DNA from: Linum tenue
Taxonomy: Eukaryota > Streptophyta > Magnoliopsida > Malpighiales > Linaceae
DNA length: 64,000 bases
Direction of reading: 5' to 3'
Assembly (NCBI GenBank): GCA_946122785.1
Contig: CAMGYJ010000006.1
Location: 36,290,066-36,354,065 of the forward strand
Below the pieces are notes generated by a model. It was given only the letters and a program-made list of their open reading frames with translations, was not told the origin of the DNA and ran no database searches. Shown piece by piece: positions 22,879 to 34,922 of the stretch. Each line of letters starts with the position of its first letter. Position 1 is the stretch's first letter. A program made the translations under genes and the position numbers.

Positions 22879-24120
22879 GTATCCGCCATGGGCGTCCAGC
22901 TAAAAGACGGTAAAGAAGCGCTTGTGGGGAGGCAACCCCACCACGGTTTGAGTTTCTTTCTTATGTTTCGCGTCGGATTGCGATTTGGTTTGGTTTTGGT
23001 TTGTCTCCTTTGTTCTGGATGATGTCTTATTGGGCTGACGTCGGACCTAACATATTCTGGTTGAGCTCTTTTGTTCCCCTTGAGCTGTGCTGTGTTCCCG
23101 ACTGGTCCATTTCCAGTCTTCTGCAGTCCGTGCATACCGGTAACATCGTTCTCCTTTCCTTCCCTCTTCTCCATTGAGGGCAATGTCGATCTTAAGTGTG
23201 GGGGGGATGTTTATCTTTTGACTGCATTAGCTCTGTTTGTGTGCTTGGGGCCTAGTCCACTGTCCAAATTTCTAAATTTGAAGGCTCCAAGTACGTGTTC
23301 CTTGCAATTGCCTGCTCAGTATGCTTTGAATTGACAGTCTCTGTAGTGATTTGCAACCTAGGGAGGTAGTGTAGCACTATGGAGGATGTTGATGCATTTA
23401 AGAAGTCTCATTTCTTCTTCATATTGTGTTGGTTGATTGAGTGAATTAGTGATCTTAGGACCCTTGAATTGTGTGGTGTTGTGGACTCTCTGCCTGTCAT
23501 GGACTCTTGTATCATGTTCTGAATGTAACAGGTGCTCGAAATGTGTTTTAAAATAACGTCTCCGGTGAGAATAGGGCGAAAGTGTGTAAGGGGAGACGGG
23601 AATCCGTTCCCAATTTTCACCTACTACCTCCAGCCCCCTTACATGTCTTTCCCCCGCACGAGGCTCGAGAAAACTGCTCCTGGCATGGCCGGTAAGAGCC
23701 GGGGCTCCCGCAAAACCTTTGCTAGGTGGGAGCCCTCATTTTCTGTAAAAACAGGTTGGAACCCTTGAAAAAAAAGAGAAACACAGAAAAACAAGCAAAA
23801 AGAAGAAAGAAAAGGGGTTCCAACCATCTCCAAGAAGAAAATCGAGCACCTTGAAAAATGTGAGTCCATGATCTTTTGTTTGTGAGAGTCTCTTCATCCA
23901 CGACTCATTTGTCCTCTGTTCACTATTTGCCATGAGACCGACTCGAGACTAGCGTTCTCGCCGAAGAGGCTATGAGATGACTTGTGCGTCGGTTGACCTC
24001 GTAAGCTGCTAAATGATCTAGGAAGTCCGCTACCTACGATCGAGGTTGTTTGTTGCTATAGAGGTCTGGAGAGTTGCATTGGTTTGAGTTAGGTTTGCTT
24101 GGGGACAAGCAAACGGTTAA
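22879..24120 (+). other. Element B 3' spacer, non-coding
   Basis: No conserved ORF. It includes a phrase shared with element A near its own ORF end (TAAAGAAGCGCTTG followed by GGGAGG, 22910-22935) and AAGTGTGGGGGGGATG (23194-23209), a polypurine stretch common downstream of Athila-type ORFs. Confidence 0.7.
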
Positions 24121-24133
24121 GTGTGGGGGAGTT
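24121..24133 (+). other. Polypurine tract of B
   Basis: GTGTGGGGGAGTT lies immediately 5' of the 3' LTR, where plus-strand DNA synthesis is primed. It is preceded by GGGGACAAGCAAACG, also found before the 3' LTR of A. Confidence 0.75.
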
Positions 24134-25458
24134 TGATAGACCGATAATTATACATGTTTTCACCCCTATTCTGAAGCCGTTTATGATGTGGAATCTCGTA
24201 TTTTAAGCCGATTTTACGCTAGGTTGTGTGTTTATGTCATATTTCAGGTCCCGGCGTTGGAATCGAGGCGGAGAAACGAGTTCTGGGTCGAAAGGAGCAG
24301 AGATGGGACAAAGCGGGCTGCAGGAGGAAAATACCCGGTCAGGTGGCCAAATACCCGACCGGGTATTCACCACTTATGGGCGCCCGAGAAGCAGAGAGGG
24401 GCCCGGGCAAAACAGCAAAATCCCCGGTCGGGGATCATGGCGAGTGACCGGGGATTCTTCCCTTAATGAAACGGTGCGCTGCGGAAATACCCGGTCGAGA
24501 CCCAAAATACCCGAGCGGGTATCGCGACCAGGCAGCCAATTTAAGGAGAAAGAAGGCCAACATTGAAGGGATCCGAGTTTTTGAGAGAGAAATCGATTCC
24601 TAGAGAGAGAAAGCGACGAACCAGAGTTCCCAAGCGCCATAGATCGATCTTCAACACCATTGGAGCCCGGTTTGAGCTTGGAGAAGTGCGATTAAACGTC
24701 CAGGAGCAGAAATCCAACTTCACAGTATGATTTCCGCGTCTGAATCTGCTTTTGCTTCTTTCTCTATGGAGTAGTTTCCCCATTCATCTGGGTATGGGGA
24801 ACCCTAGATTTGTATGCTAGGTCTGATTGTATGAACCCAAGTACAGAGTTTGTGAATTGATTATATTCGATTGAGGTTTGAATGATTGAATGACTTGAAT
24901 CCTGATCAAATTCCTGTTGTTTCTGCTTTAACCTAGAATGAGAATATCTGCCTAGGTTGATAGAGTACCCTTAATCGAAGGTGGCGAATTGGTGACTTTA
25001 GTCGAGAAGCCAATTCGCTATTCTGTACCGAAGACAGTTCGGTAGTGGAGGTTTGGTTCATTAGGGCCTCAATCTGTTTACTCCGGTGGAGGTTAGTCGC
25101 CCGCTAGAGACTCAGATTGAGAGGGTCTGGAGACCTTTAGTCGAGACTTCAGGCTAATTGAGAACCTTCCGCAGTATAACTTTCATGAAAACTGAACTTG
25201 GTAAATTGCAATCCGACTTAACTGCAGTCTAGGGGAAACCATATCCGGGTGACCTCTCCTGACTTGACAACAACCGTTTACTTGCTTTGTGTTTTGTTTG
25301 CTTGAGTTGCACTAAAAGTTCACAGCTAAATAACAAGAATTCACCGAGTAGTCATCACATCTAGGACCCGGGTTGACAATAAACCTAAACCCGCTATACT
25401 ACGCTTTAGGAAGTGGTTACACTTGGCCATTTTCTAGAGTGACAGTAGGAGTGAGTCA
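24134..25458 (+). repeat. Element B 3' LTR
   Basis: 1,325 bp, nearly identical to 18549-19887. It lacks a 14-bp segment within the GACCGGGTAT repeat cluster and has scattered single-base differences (for example GCACTAAAAGTTCACAG versus GCCCTAAAAGTTCACCG). Confidence 0.92.
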
Positions 25459-25463
25459 TTAAG

Positions 25464-26132
25464 TCAATTACCGATTGCCTAAACCGAGATGGTCGAGTGA
25501 CACAGCCTTTAATGTTCACCTCGGTTTATCAATTGAGATTGTGGTCTCCGACCATATATGTATCCCTCTGCGGTTCGCGGTTACCAGTTTGCATCTAGGT
25601 TGGCTGTGATTAAGTCGCTCAAACTCCAATTTGAGGAAGAGACCTAGGCAACTGCTAGAGACTAAGTGAGAGGATCGATCCCGTGACAAATAGATCACTA
25701 GTTGCTCCTCCTAGAGGTTCCCCTAGAATTGGTGAGTGGATTGATCCCGTGACAAATCGATCGCTAGTGAATTGATTCCGTGACAGATTGATCACTAGTT
25801 GCTCACCACCCGCGGTTCACGACCACCTATGCCACACGACTCCATTCAATCCAACGAGTCATGGTAGCTAGTTAGGAGGAAGCAACTCCTGGGTGAAGCT
25901 CCCTTAGTTAGAATTTTCCTTTATTTACCTTTCTTTGCTTGGTTAGTTTGTAGTTCCAATAAACCTAAACCCTAAAGTTGCTTGCTAGATAACAACTTAA
26001 GCGATCGAAGTAGGGGTACATGAACTTGCCCAGGTTGACAATTTAAATACTTGCTCTATACTACACCCGACTAGAGTTTAAAAACTTGGACTCTAGTAGG
26101 GATTAATTTGTGGTGTAGTTTTGTGCGAGTCA
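25464..26132 (+). repeat. Element A 5' LTR, right part
   Basis: Resumes at AGTCAATTACCG after B and ends GCGAGTCA. It aligns with 30835-31534 of the 3' LTR and includes repeated GATCCCGTGACAAATCGATC-like words. Confidence 0.88.
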
Positions 26133-26138
26133 ATTTTT

Positions 26139-26156
26139 TGGCGCCGTTGCCGGGGA
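26139..26156 (+). other. Primer-binding site of A (tRNA-Asp)
   Basis: TGGCGCCGTTGCCGGGGA is perfectly complementary to the 3' end of plant tRNA-Asp. It lies six bases after the end of the 5' LTR. Confidence 0.9.
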
Positions 26157-26331
26157 ACCACGGTCCATTATTTTGAAAAGGTCGCTTAGTGTTACTCTAT
26201 CATTTTCTATCTTGCCTTTTTGTTTATGTTTTGTGTTTCGTGTGTGTTTTGTTTACCCACTCTTCTCGTAGAAGGGTGGTTTGTGTCTGTTTGATTTTCT
26301 TTTTGTGTTTTGTTTGTGTAGGTTATGAATC

Positions 26332-27693
26332 ATGGATCCTAATGGCTTCTAAAATAGGTGGGGGTATCCACAACCACCCGAATGGGGGTACCCCGGATCT
26401 TCATGGAGTGAACAAGAAGGGGGAAGCCAAGGATCCGGGTTTTATTACCAACCCCCCTTCCAAGAAGAACAACCATACCATTGGGGCTATAAAGAGACTT
26501 CCCCATATCAAGAATATTTCCCTCAACACCCTGAGGAGAAATCCAAGTTGGAGTAGGCAGCTTTCATGGGATAATCATCGAGACCATGTGCCACTCCACA
26601 ACTGGAGCCAAAGAGCAAATTAGAGCTCATGGTGGAGCGATTTGCCCGGGGCACCGATGAAGGGTGCTCTAGCAAGGACCTCCCAATCGCCAACCCTATC
26701 GACTCAACCTTTCTTCAGGAGGCAGAGGAGCTTCATCGACGCACGGAGAGGCTAGGAGGGCTTGTAGAGCAAGCAATTGCACAACTTGCTCACAATCGCC
26801 TCCCACCATTGGAAGAAAGAGAGGAATTCGAAGAGGCGATCCATGATGATTTTGGAAGAACGAGCTCCGGCATGGATTTCCAACCCCTCCTAGCTCCCGG
26901 TTTGACACTAGAGGAGAAAGTGGCACGAGCTTGTGAAAGCTATCGCCTCTCATTATTGGAGGAGAAAGAAGAGGTTGAAGTAGCGATCAATGACAACCAT
27001 ATGGAGCAAGAGGAACTCACCCCGGAGAGCTTCTGTGGTGAGGATGAACAAGAAGGTTGCATTGATAACTCCCATCATCTTTCCCTTCCCAAAAGCAACA
27101 TTGAAGACCAAGACACGAGTGTGGAGGAGCAAGAGAATTCCTACTATGACCTTGTATTGCATTTTGCCCTCAAATTCGTGCTTGGAGACATGAATGGGAT
27201 GGAGACAGAAGAGGTTGAAGATAAGGAAGCGAGCATTAAAGAGGAGGAAGATCTCGAGTGTTCTCAAGTGGAGGAAATTGAAGAATGAAGGGAGGTTGAA
27301 GATGAAGTAGAAGGAGCAAGTGGCATCCAAGATGAGGACGAGGTCGAGGTGGATGAAGCATCCACAAGTTATGAGGGCTATAAAAGCTTTACACCCGACC
27401 TTGATGCAATTTTGGAGAAGGACCTATTTGCGGCTCTTTGCCAAGCCAAGGCCAAACCATTGGCTATCCCTCTTGGTGGATGCGATGGTGGTAAATCGAT
27501 GATGCACTACATAGTGTGGGGCAAAGAGAGAGAGGAAGAAGGAAAGAAGAAGAGGTATTGTGGGTGGAGCCTCAAAGCCACTCAAGTTCACGATCCCTCA
27601 ATCATGGACTCGTCTAATGCTCGTGACTTGAGATACCACCTCACCGACGAGAACCTCAACTTCAAGGAGGTTCTTGGGTGGATCGAAACTTGA
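26332..27693 (+). pseudogene. Family-A acidic internal ORF, unknown function
   Basis: A single frame of 454 codons from ATG 26332 (MDPNGF) to TGA 27691, with in-frame stops at 26350, 26554, 26572 and 27286. The N-terminal part is aromatic and Pro/Gly/Gln-rich (WGYPQPPEWGYPGSSWSEQ). The middle has repeated KSKLEL and VERFARGTDEGCSS. Two LTLEEKVARAC / EELTPES segments follow, then long Glu-rich stretches and a distinct basic-to-neutral end with IMDSSNARDLRYHLTDENL. No zinc knuckle, protease or polymerase motif is visible. The same protein is recognisable in the reversed copy (42132-40901) and at 1-505, so the family carried it before these copies diverged. I do not recognise the family; a gag-like or accessory role is only a guess. 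Confidence 0.75.
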
Positions 27694-29699
27694 AGAGCAA
27701 CCGTTCGGCTCACGACGTTAAAGAAGCGCTTGGTGGGAGGAAACCCATCTACCATCGGTTTGTTTGCTTTCCGCTCCAACAAGAAGACCATTGAAAAAAT
27801 TTTGGTGTTGTTTTGGACGTGACCACACTCTTCCGGATCTCACCCGCCCTCCGCTCTCGAGCACAAACATTCACAACTTGACCGGTAACATCGTTCTATC
27901 CCCTTCTTTTACGCCATTGAGGGCAATGTCGAGCTTAAGTGTGTGTGTGTGGGGGGGGGGGTAGTCCACTACACATGTGTGTGTGAATATTTTGTGTGAT
28001 TTTGAATGCTTTAGAGCCTAGATGTATGCCCAAATTTTTAAAAATTTGAGGGCTCCAAGCATAAAAACTTCCACATTTGGGTGATCATAGGGGCATCTTG
28101 TGGTGATTTGTTTTGAATCTTGTGGTTATTAGCATGGTCTATGGATGATTTGATTGTGATTGTGTGCATCCTATGATGAAGACTGAGACTTGTATTAGGT
28201 TTGTACATAGGTTCATTTCTTAGGTGTTTGTGAACCGATAGATGTTTTGAATAGGTTACTTGCTTTTCACAGTTGCCTATGCATCGAGTTTAGGGAGTTA
28301 GAATGAATGATTGAGCACCTAGGTGGCCACGTGAGACTTGTGTCGTTCGTTTCGTTCTTGTGCGATAGTTCCCCCTTTACATGATGTGTAACATTCACGT
28401 TGTTGCTAGCGAGGAAGATGGAGGCATAGGTTTAGTCCACGACCCAATCATTGACCGTCCCGATCTCATTATCCCCTAGTCAACCCTTTTGAGCCGTGTT
28501 TCTAAGGGTCACTCTCATTTTAGGTAGCTCACGCTACTTGAGCTTGATTGATTTAGATAGAACAACCCTACTTTCTTCGTGTCTACACCGTTATTGAGTC
28601 ACCCTTGTGTTTGGAAGCTCCATTCATACCATTTGAGCTTAAACGAGGTTCCACATGAGTGATTCGTGTATGGTTTTGCTAAGAGGTGAAGTGAGTGTGG
28701 AGGTAGTTTTTCAAAGTGAGCATTGTTCCTTAAGTTAAAAAACGTGGCATGTGTATATAGCTCTCTATCGCCCCAAAAGAAAAGCAAAAAGAAAAAAAAT
28801 ATCAACAAGAGGGCAAAGAAGAAAAGAGAGTGGCCACCAAAAATATAATAAATGTTGAACATGCTCTTAGAAGTGTTGCTTAGCATGCAAGCCATAGGAA
28901 CACTTACATGTTGTTTGCCTACCACACTCTTGTGCTTGAAATTGAATAGCAAAGGTAGCAAGAAAGATTGTTGTGAATGGTTTGGTGATTGGTTGTGGTT
29001 TGGAATCGAGGGAAGTGTGGTTTTTGGCCGATGCTAGTGGCCATTGAGTATAGGAGAGGGTTCTAATTGAAACCTTAGAACCTTTTGTGGTTTTAGGATG
29101 GAAATGTGGACCTTGTGCTATGTTTGCCACCACCCAAAAAGCATTTTCCCCATGTCTTAGACCCTAGCCAGTCATTTGAACCTGTGTCCAAGACCTTCGG
29201 ACAATCTAGCAACGACACCCATATTGTGAGCTCTAACATTTAGAGGCTATCGTCATGGTAAAGGGACGTTAGGATTGCACGTGAATATGCACATATTTTG
29301 CATCAAATGGTCCTGACCCCACTGGTCAAGAGTGAGCGATTCTTCATCATGATTTGTTCATTTCTTTTACCCCGGTGATGACCTAGGTTGCTCGATCGTT
29401 CGTTCCTATGATGTGATCTTCATGCATGAGTAAATGTGATTGGTGAGTCGTCGAGGCATGTTTTGTGTTGGTTGATGAATAATGTGAGAACTCTTCTTTT
29501 GCACAACCTTAATACAGTTGAATGTCATTTGTGCTGGTTGCCAAGATTACTTTGTTTTTGTCCATAGGTCGGTGTCAAATAACCATTGTGATTCATTTGT
29601 CCTGTTCCCTGTGACATGCCCCAAAATTTGTGTTGAAAAAGAAGATGTAAGCTTACCTTGTTTTGTACTTGGTTTGCTTGGGGACAAGCAAACGTCTAA
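27694..29699 (+). other. Element A 3' spacer, non-coding
   Basis: No coherent ORF. Contains TTAAAGAAGCGCTTGG just after the ORF, and a (GT)n followed by (G)11 at 27941-27961. The reversed copy has the same region at 38900-40880, including the GATGCAAATGT... neighbourhood and CACACTTA before the spacer end. Confidence 0.7.
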
Positions 29700-29710
29700 G
29701 TGTGGGAGAG
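29700..29710 (+). other. Polypurine tract of A
   Basis: GTGTGGGAGAG directly before the TG of the 3' LTR. Confidence 0.7.
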
Positions 29711-30470
29711 TGATTCGGGCCTAATTGTACATGTTTTATCCCCGTTTCTCTTTGACGTTTGTTGCAATTGAGCTCCAAAAAGGGGTGGTTTTACTCTAGG
29801 TTTCTTGTGTTTTAGCGTGTTTCAGTATCCAACAGGTGAAACCAACCCCGGAGTCAAAAGTTGGAAGAAAAGGACAAAAAGGAGGAAAGAGCCTGTGTTC
29901 AAGGTCTGCCATTGGAGTTCAAGGTCTTACAAGACTATGAATTGGAGCCAAAATTCGTGAACCGGGAAGCGTCCAGGGCGAATCCGAAGGTTACTGACGC
30001 CGAGTGAGTTCACGGTCGCTAAGACCGTGAACTCTAAGCACAAACCGTGAACCGTGGATGGGAAGCAGTGCGTTTTGGTCTCAACACTGAGTTCACGGAC
30101 GCGTTTCAATGTTCACGGCCATGAACTGAGGTCTAAGACTTTGAGTTGCTCAACGCGTCCTTGAACTAAGACCGTGAACTGCTCAACGCATCCTTGAACT
30201 AAGATCGTGAACTGCTCAACGCGTCCTTGAACTCAGCTCTAAGACCTTGAACTGAGCCTGATTTGGGTATAAAAGGAGAGGGGAGCTGAATGAGAAGTCA
30301 GAGCTTGTTTTTGGGGGAGAAGAAACACTTTCTTTCTCTAGGGTTTCAACCTAAAACCAAAGGGGAGTCTAGTGAGAGAGAGAGAAAGTGCTAGAGTGAT
30401 CTTGGGGCATCATTGGAGGCTTGGGTGGAAGATTCAAGTCTAGAAGAAGAAGATCTTGAGTTCAAATTTG

Positions 30471-30505
<35 letters not shown>

Positions 30506-31534
30506 GAAACTCACTCTTTTCTCTTGGGTGTTGTAGATCCCTAACTAATACTTTGTAATTACTTGTTTAGATTGAATGATTGTCATTGGGTATTGTTTAA
30601 TTCAATGATTGATGTATTATTCATGTTGATTGTGCATGCTTATGCTTAGCAATCTAAGGGTTTTGCATGTTTTGTGCTTAGCATCCTTAAGTTTGTGCAT
30701 TTTGGTGTTTAGCAATCTAATTAGCCACTTTAACCAAAGTTAATTTAGGGCAAACCTCCATGTTGAATTAAGCAAATTGGTTAAGCGTGATTAAGCCATC
30801 CAACCTTGAGTTGAGTAAGGGAGTAAGTCAATTACTGATTGCCTAAACCGAGAGGGTCGAGTGACACGGCTTTTAATGTTCACCTCGGTTTAGTAATTGA
30901 GATTGTGGTCCCCGGCCATATATGCATCCCTCTGCGGTTCGCGGTTACTAGTTTGCATCTAGGTTGGCTGTGATTAAGCCGCTCAAACTCCGGTTTGAGG
31001 GAGAGACCTAGGCAACCGCTAGAGACTGAGTGAGAGGATCAATCTCGTGACAAATCGATCTCTAGCGAATCTATCCCGTGACAATTGGATCACTAGTTGC
31101 TTCTGCTAGAGGTTCCCCTAGACTTGGTGAGTGGATTGATCTCGTGACAAATCGACCGCTAGTGAATTGATTCCGTGACAGATTGATCACTAGTTGCTCA
31201 ACTCCTGCGGTTCACAACCACCTATACCACACGACTCCATTCAATCCAACGAGTCATGGTAGCAAGTTAGGGGGAAGCAACTCCTGGGTGAAGCTCCCTT
31301 AGTTAGAATTTCCTTTATTTACCTTTCTTTGCTTGGTTAGTTTGTAGTTTCAATAAACCTAAACGGCTAAACCCTAAAGTTGCTTGCTATATAACAACTT
31401 AAGCGGTCGAAGTAGGGGTACATGGACCAGCCCGGGTTGACAATTTAAATACTTGCTCTATATTGCACCCGACTAGATTTTAAAAACTTGGACTCTAGCC
31501 GAGATTAATTTGTGGTGTAGTTTCGTGTGAGTCA
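29711..31534 (+). repeat. Element A 3' LTR
   Basis: 1,824 bp, uninterrupted, TGATTCGGGCC...GAGTCA. It carries the same GACCGTGAACT repeats (29990-30260), a TATA box near 30267 and a (CT)n tract at 30474-30504 that is short in the 5' LTR. Confidence 0.9.
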
Positions 31535-31730
31535 GTAGGAGGAGTTACGAATCCTACAAAACAAGGGTGTTATTGTCTCATGGTCAATTACATAGTAATT
31601 AGGGTTTCCGTTGCTATTACTCTATTATGATATGTATGATAGCAACACCTCTCATGTGTTGCTAACTAAAGATTACTCACGAAATATGATCAGACCTAGG
31701 GTGATGTCGGGTATGGCTTCACCCATTAAT

Positions 31731-31767
31731 GTATGTATGTATGTATGTATGTATGTATGTATGTATG
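31731..31767. repeat. (GTAT)9 microsatellite
   Basis: Uninterrupted tetranucleotide run of about nine copies. Confidence 0.95.
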
Positions 31768-31819
31768 ACCACCTCCGACGAGATGTTGGGTATGCATGTT
31801 GTCCCGAGAGAGTTATTAG

Positions 31820-32436
31820 GAATGTTGTCAAAACCGAATCGAAATATGAACCAGTATAATGAACGGTTTGCATTTTATTGGTTTAACCGCTAAAAGGCCG
31901 CTAAAAAACCGTTACCGAACCGATACCTTGTAAACAAGAATATTATAAGTGCTAAATACATTGTAAATTCAATATAGAATTCATTACTAATAAATAAATT
32001 TCAAACACTATTATTAAAGTTCCCAAACAAAAATAAAAAAAGGTAAGATAATAAAAAATGTTAACATCAGTGAAAGAAATCTGATTTGTCCATCTAACTA
32101 ACCAAACTAAAATAAAATAAGATAATAAAATATTCCAACCGAGAGGTACAGATGGGATGGCATTGGAAATGAAAATTTTCAACCTTCTCCTCCTAATTCC
32201 AAGGGATTGAATTAGCTTACAAGAATAGATGAAAAGCCTCTTTTTCGGGAAACGAGCGGACAAGTCAGCGTCGGACGCCGTGCTAATATAATAATGGACT
32301 GGACAGTTAAGAACCGGCTGACCGGGTTGAATGATTTTGACAGTTAACCATTTTTTAAGTGTGCCGAGCCGAGCTGGTGACTGCGTCCCGGTTTTACTGG
32401 TTCGACCGACCGGCTTGGTTCGGCTTTAATAACACT
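31820..32436. mobile_element. MULE-like MITE with GTTxTCAAAACCGAA ends
   Basis: Left end GAATGTTGTCAAAACCGAA, right complement AGTGTTATTAAAGCCGAA, both followed by AACCGG-type sequence. Flanks AGTTATTAG (31811-31819) and GGTCATTAG (32437-32445) match 7 of 9. Interior AT-rich and non-coding. This end type is frequent in plant MITEs. Exact ends may be off by one or two bases. Confidence 0.5.
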
Positions 32437-33226
32437 GGTCATTAGCATGAGAGTAATCAGGCGCTAAATAAAATATGATAAGACGCATATGCATAAGTAG
32501 ATGTGGTTGAGTCTTTTGCCTATTGGAATGTTGGATGGCTGAGGTCTGACCCTAGTGTTTTGGCTTGATTGCTAGATGTATGATAGGGGTATTCTTTGTT
32601 ATGAACTCACTATGCGATGATTATCTCACTTAACTATGAGTTGACCCTCTTTTGTTTTTCGACTATGCTTATGCCATGTGTAGGTAGATCATCAGCAGCA
32701 GTATCTAACTACCTAGGAGCAGGCGAAGCTTGGAGTTGAAGGCAAGATGAGGTAGTGTCTTAAACTATTTTATGCTTGGATGACTACTCAGAATTTCAGC
32801 CAGTGATCCACACCTTTTTATTAAAAAAAAGTGAGAATATTTTTCATGTGCATGCTAGTTTTTTTATGTAGTGTGAGATATTCATAGGTGTGGAAAGTTG
32901 ATGATATGTGTATATGTGTGTTGTTGTGTAAGTTGTGACGATTATGGCATGTATGAGTATGGAATAAAGTTATAGAGTATGAAACTGTGACTATGGTATG
33001 AAAGCCATTGTATATGGTTGTAGATATATATATGCATATCTATGAATGCAGAGATTCAGATAAAATATTTTGTAGGTCTAGTTGCAAGAACTGTACCCAT
33101 TACGAGAGTCATTCATGTCAAATTTTAATTGAAGTTATTTTACGAATTAATGTAAAGCTCGAGATTTTTTTTCCGCTGTGAATGACAAACAAATTGATTA
33201 GTTAATACGTATAGGGTGGGGTGTTA

Positions 33227-34021
33227 CAATTTAGTATCTGAGCCTGATTCCCTCTTTTTATTGTTATGACGTATTATGCCCAATAGGAGGTTAAATACTC
33301 TTAAGGAGGAGAGTGCCTCTTAATGACTTAAACTGGAAATTGAATTTACATGATTATGTGTATTGGTATGGTAGATGGAATTACCTGCATTATGGTTTTC
33401 AAAATTATGTTGAGTTCTTAACTTATTTTCCAAGTAATTATTTTGGAAACATTTGTTTCAACCAAGTGAGAGATTTGGTTTATACTAAATTTTGTGTGGA
33501 TCAATCTAAGGTCAATGTTTCCTTGTAGCTCGCATGGAAGTTGTTCTAATGTTCCTAATGACCAGTTGATAGGTGTGGGGGCGGGTGATGCAAGACCGTC
33601 ATTATTGGACTATGCAATGATGAAAAGTTAAGGGAGATGTGAGTCCAAATGTTATTGTAGAGTTTATGGCTTGAACTTACATGCTTGTGCATATGTAAGA
33701 GTTTATGGCTTGAATTTTGGCTTCAACATGTGAACTTTCAAAAGTTGAAGCAACTCACGGTTTGAACCATGGTCATGGTCAAGTTCACCAGTTGATTTCT
33801 ATGTTCAAACCTGGGATCTTTTTTACGCGGTCTTGAAATCCAAAGTCACAGACTCCCTTACTGCTTGTGACATAAGCTTCCATGTTATTTGAGGTAGTAA
33901 TGTTGGCCACGGCTTGGGCCACGACAGTGGCTCTGGCCATAGCCTGGCCTAAAGTCTCATTTTAATCTTTCAAATAGTAGTCTGGCCTAAATTCCCATTT
34001 CCATCTACCAAATAGTGATGC
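33227..34021. other. Decayed retrotransposon interior, no gene
   Basis: Follows the PBS-like site. An open stretch at 33313-33528 has no recognisable domain. The rest is non-coding. Confidence 0.35.
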
Positions 34022-34171
34022 CAAATTTAGACCTGTTTGTGACGGATATTACCTGACCCATAGTAGCGTATGGCGGGATATGGGTATTGCTTCTGACAAA
34101 TTTTGACCTGTTTGTGACAGATATTACCTGACCCATAGTAGCGTATGGCGGGATATGGGTATTGCTTCTGA
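34022..34171. repeat. 75-bp tandem duplication
   Basis: Two near-identical 75-bp units (34022-34096 and 34097-34171) containing GACCTGTTTGTGAC and AGCGTATGGCGGGATATGGG, differing at only a few bases. Confidence 0.9.
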
Positions 34172-34407
34172 CCTACCATGCCTCGTTCTCGACCCGTTCT
34201 ATCATGATTTGCACCAATATCTACATGTATTTCTCCTCTTTTGATCTTTCTAAAATCATATTTCATCCCAAAGAAATATTACGTATCTATCTTTCAACTA
34301 TTCATAGTCGATTATTCCTTCTACTATATTTCTTATTCACTTATGTAGTGTTTCTGTGTATTCTTGTAAAAGAGTTAAATATCGATATTACTATTTTGAA
34401 AAACGTA

Positions 34408-34922
34408 TAAGAGTGGGTCGTCCCCGCCCCACCCCTCACCCACGCAGTATTATCTTACCTAGCCCGTGCTTAGTACGGGGAGGGTATGAGTATTGAGGTA
34501 CCCGCCCCACCTCATTGCCATCACTACTTCCAAACGAACTTTGAATGACACCAAACTTGGTACAACCCTCCTTATAATGCTAGAGACAAAAATTAGAAAA
34601 GAAAATACAATCTAGCATTAAATATAATAATAATGAGCAAGTCAAGAGAGAAATGGCCAAAAGCCGATAAAAATCCAAGTCCTAGGATATCAACATTTAA
34701 TTACGTACAACACAAAACTAACCACAAATGTCCAAATTATAACGATTATGACATTAAAATATGCATAAAATGCATGTCATTTAATCATCAAAGTGCTACT
34801 GAGTTGGCCTAATTAATGCGAGAGTGAGAATATCCATTCTAGTGATGGCAATGGGGCATGGCGGGTAACACAATACCCATACTCCGCACACGCTATTGCG
34901 GGGCGGATCGACCCACTCTTAC
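34408..34922. repeat. Inverted-repeat (foldback-like) element
   Basis: Left arm begins AGAGTGGGTCG and runs to CATTGCCATCACTA (about 34530). The right arm starts TAGTGATGGCAATGGGG (about 34842) and ends CGACCCACTCTTA. The arms contain GGCGGGTA-type GC-rich words also found in the 35090-37030 array. No TSD was resolved. Confidence 0.5.

Larger units (their letters stand above)
18549..25458 (+). mobile_element. Element B: Athila-like gag-protease retrotransposon nested in A
   Basis: 6,910 bp inserted in the 5' LTR of A. LTRs 18549-19887 (1,339 bp) and 24134-25458 (1,325 bp) begin TGATAGACCG and end GAGTCA. They are nearly identical apart from one 14-bp indel near 18935-18950 versus 24515. Flanks are GTAAG (18544-18548) and TTAAG (25459-25463), a 5-bp duplication with one change; the uninterrupted A 3' LTR reads GAGTAAGTCAATTAC at this point. 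PBS 19894-19911, gag-protease 20035-22878, PPT before 24134. No RT, RNase H or integrase. Gag and the protease motif DLGASINVMP point to the Athila lineage of Ty3/gypsy. Confidence 0.9.
17460..31534 (+). mobile_element. Element A: non-autonomous Athila-like LTR retrotransposon
   Basis: 14,075 bp including nested element B, flanked by perfect 5-bp duplications GTAGG (17455-17459 and 31535-31539). LTRs start TGATTCGGGCC and end GAGTCA. The 5' LTR is 17460-26132 (split by B) and the 3' LTR 29711-31534 (1,824 bp). PBS at 26139-26156 and PPT just before 29711. The only coding material is one broken acidic ORF (26332-27693). There is no gag, protease, RT or integrase, so enzymes must come from another element. 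LTR ends and PBS resemble those of B, suggesting a related helper. Pieces at 1-505 and 3730-3896 and a reversed copy at 37481-43919 belong to the same family. Confidence 0.88.
31540..33226 (+). mobile_element. Old Ty3/gypsy LTR, right part, with PBS remnant
   Basis: Continuation of 16340-17459. It ends GTGTTACA and is followed by AGTATCTGAGCC (33229-33240), one or two changes from the iMet PBS TGGTATCAGAGCC. A MULE-like insertion (31820-32436) and a (TATG)n microsatellite sit inside. Confidence 0.45.
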
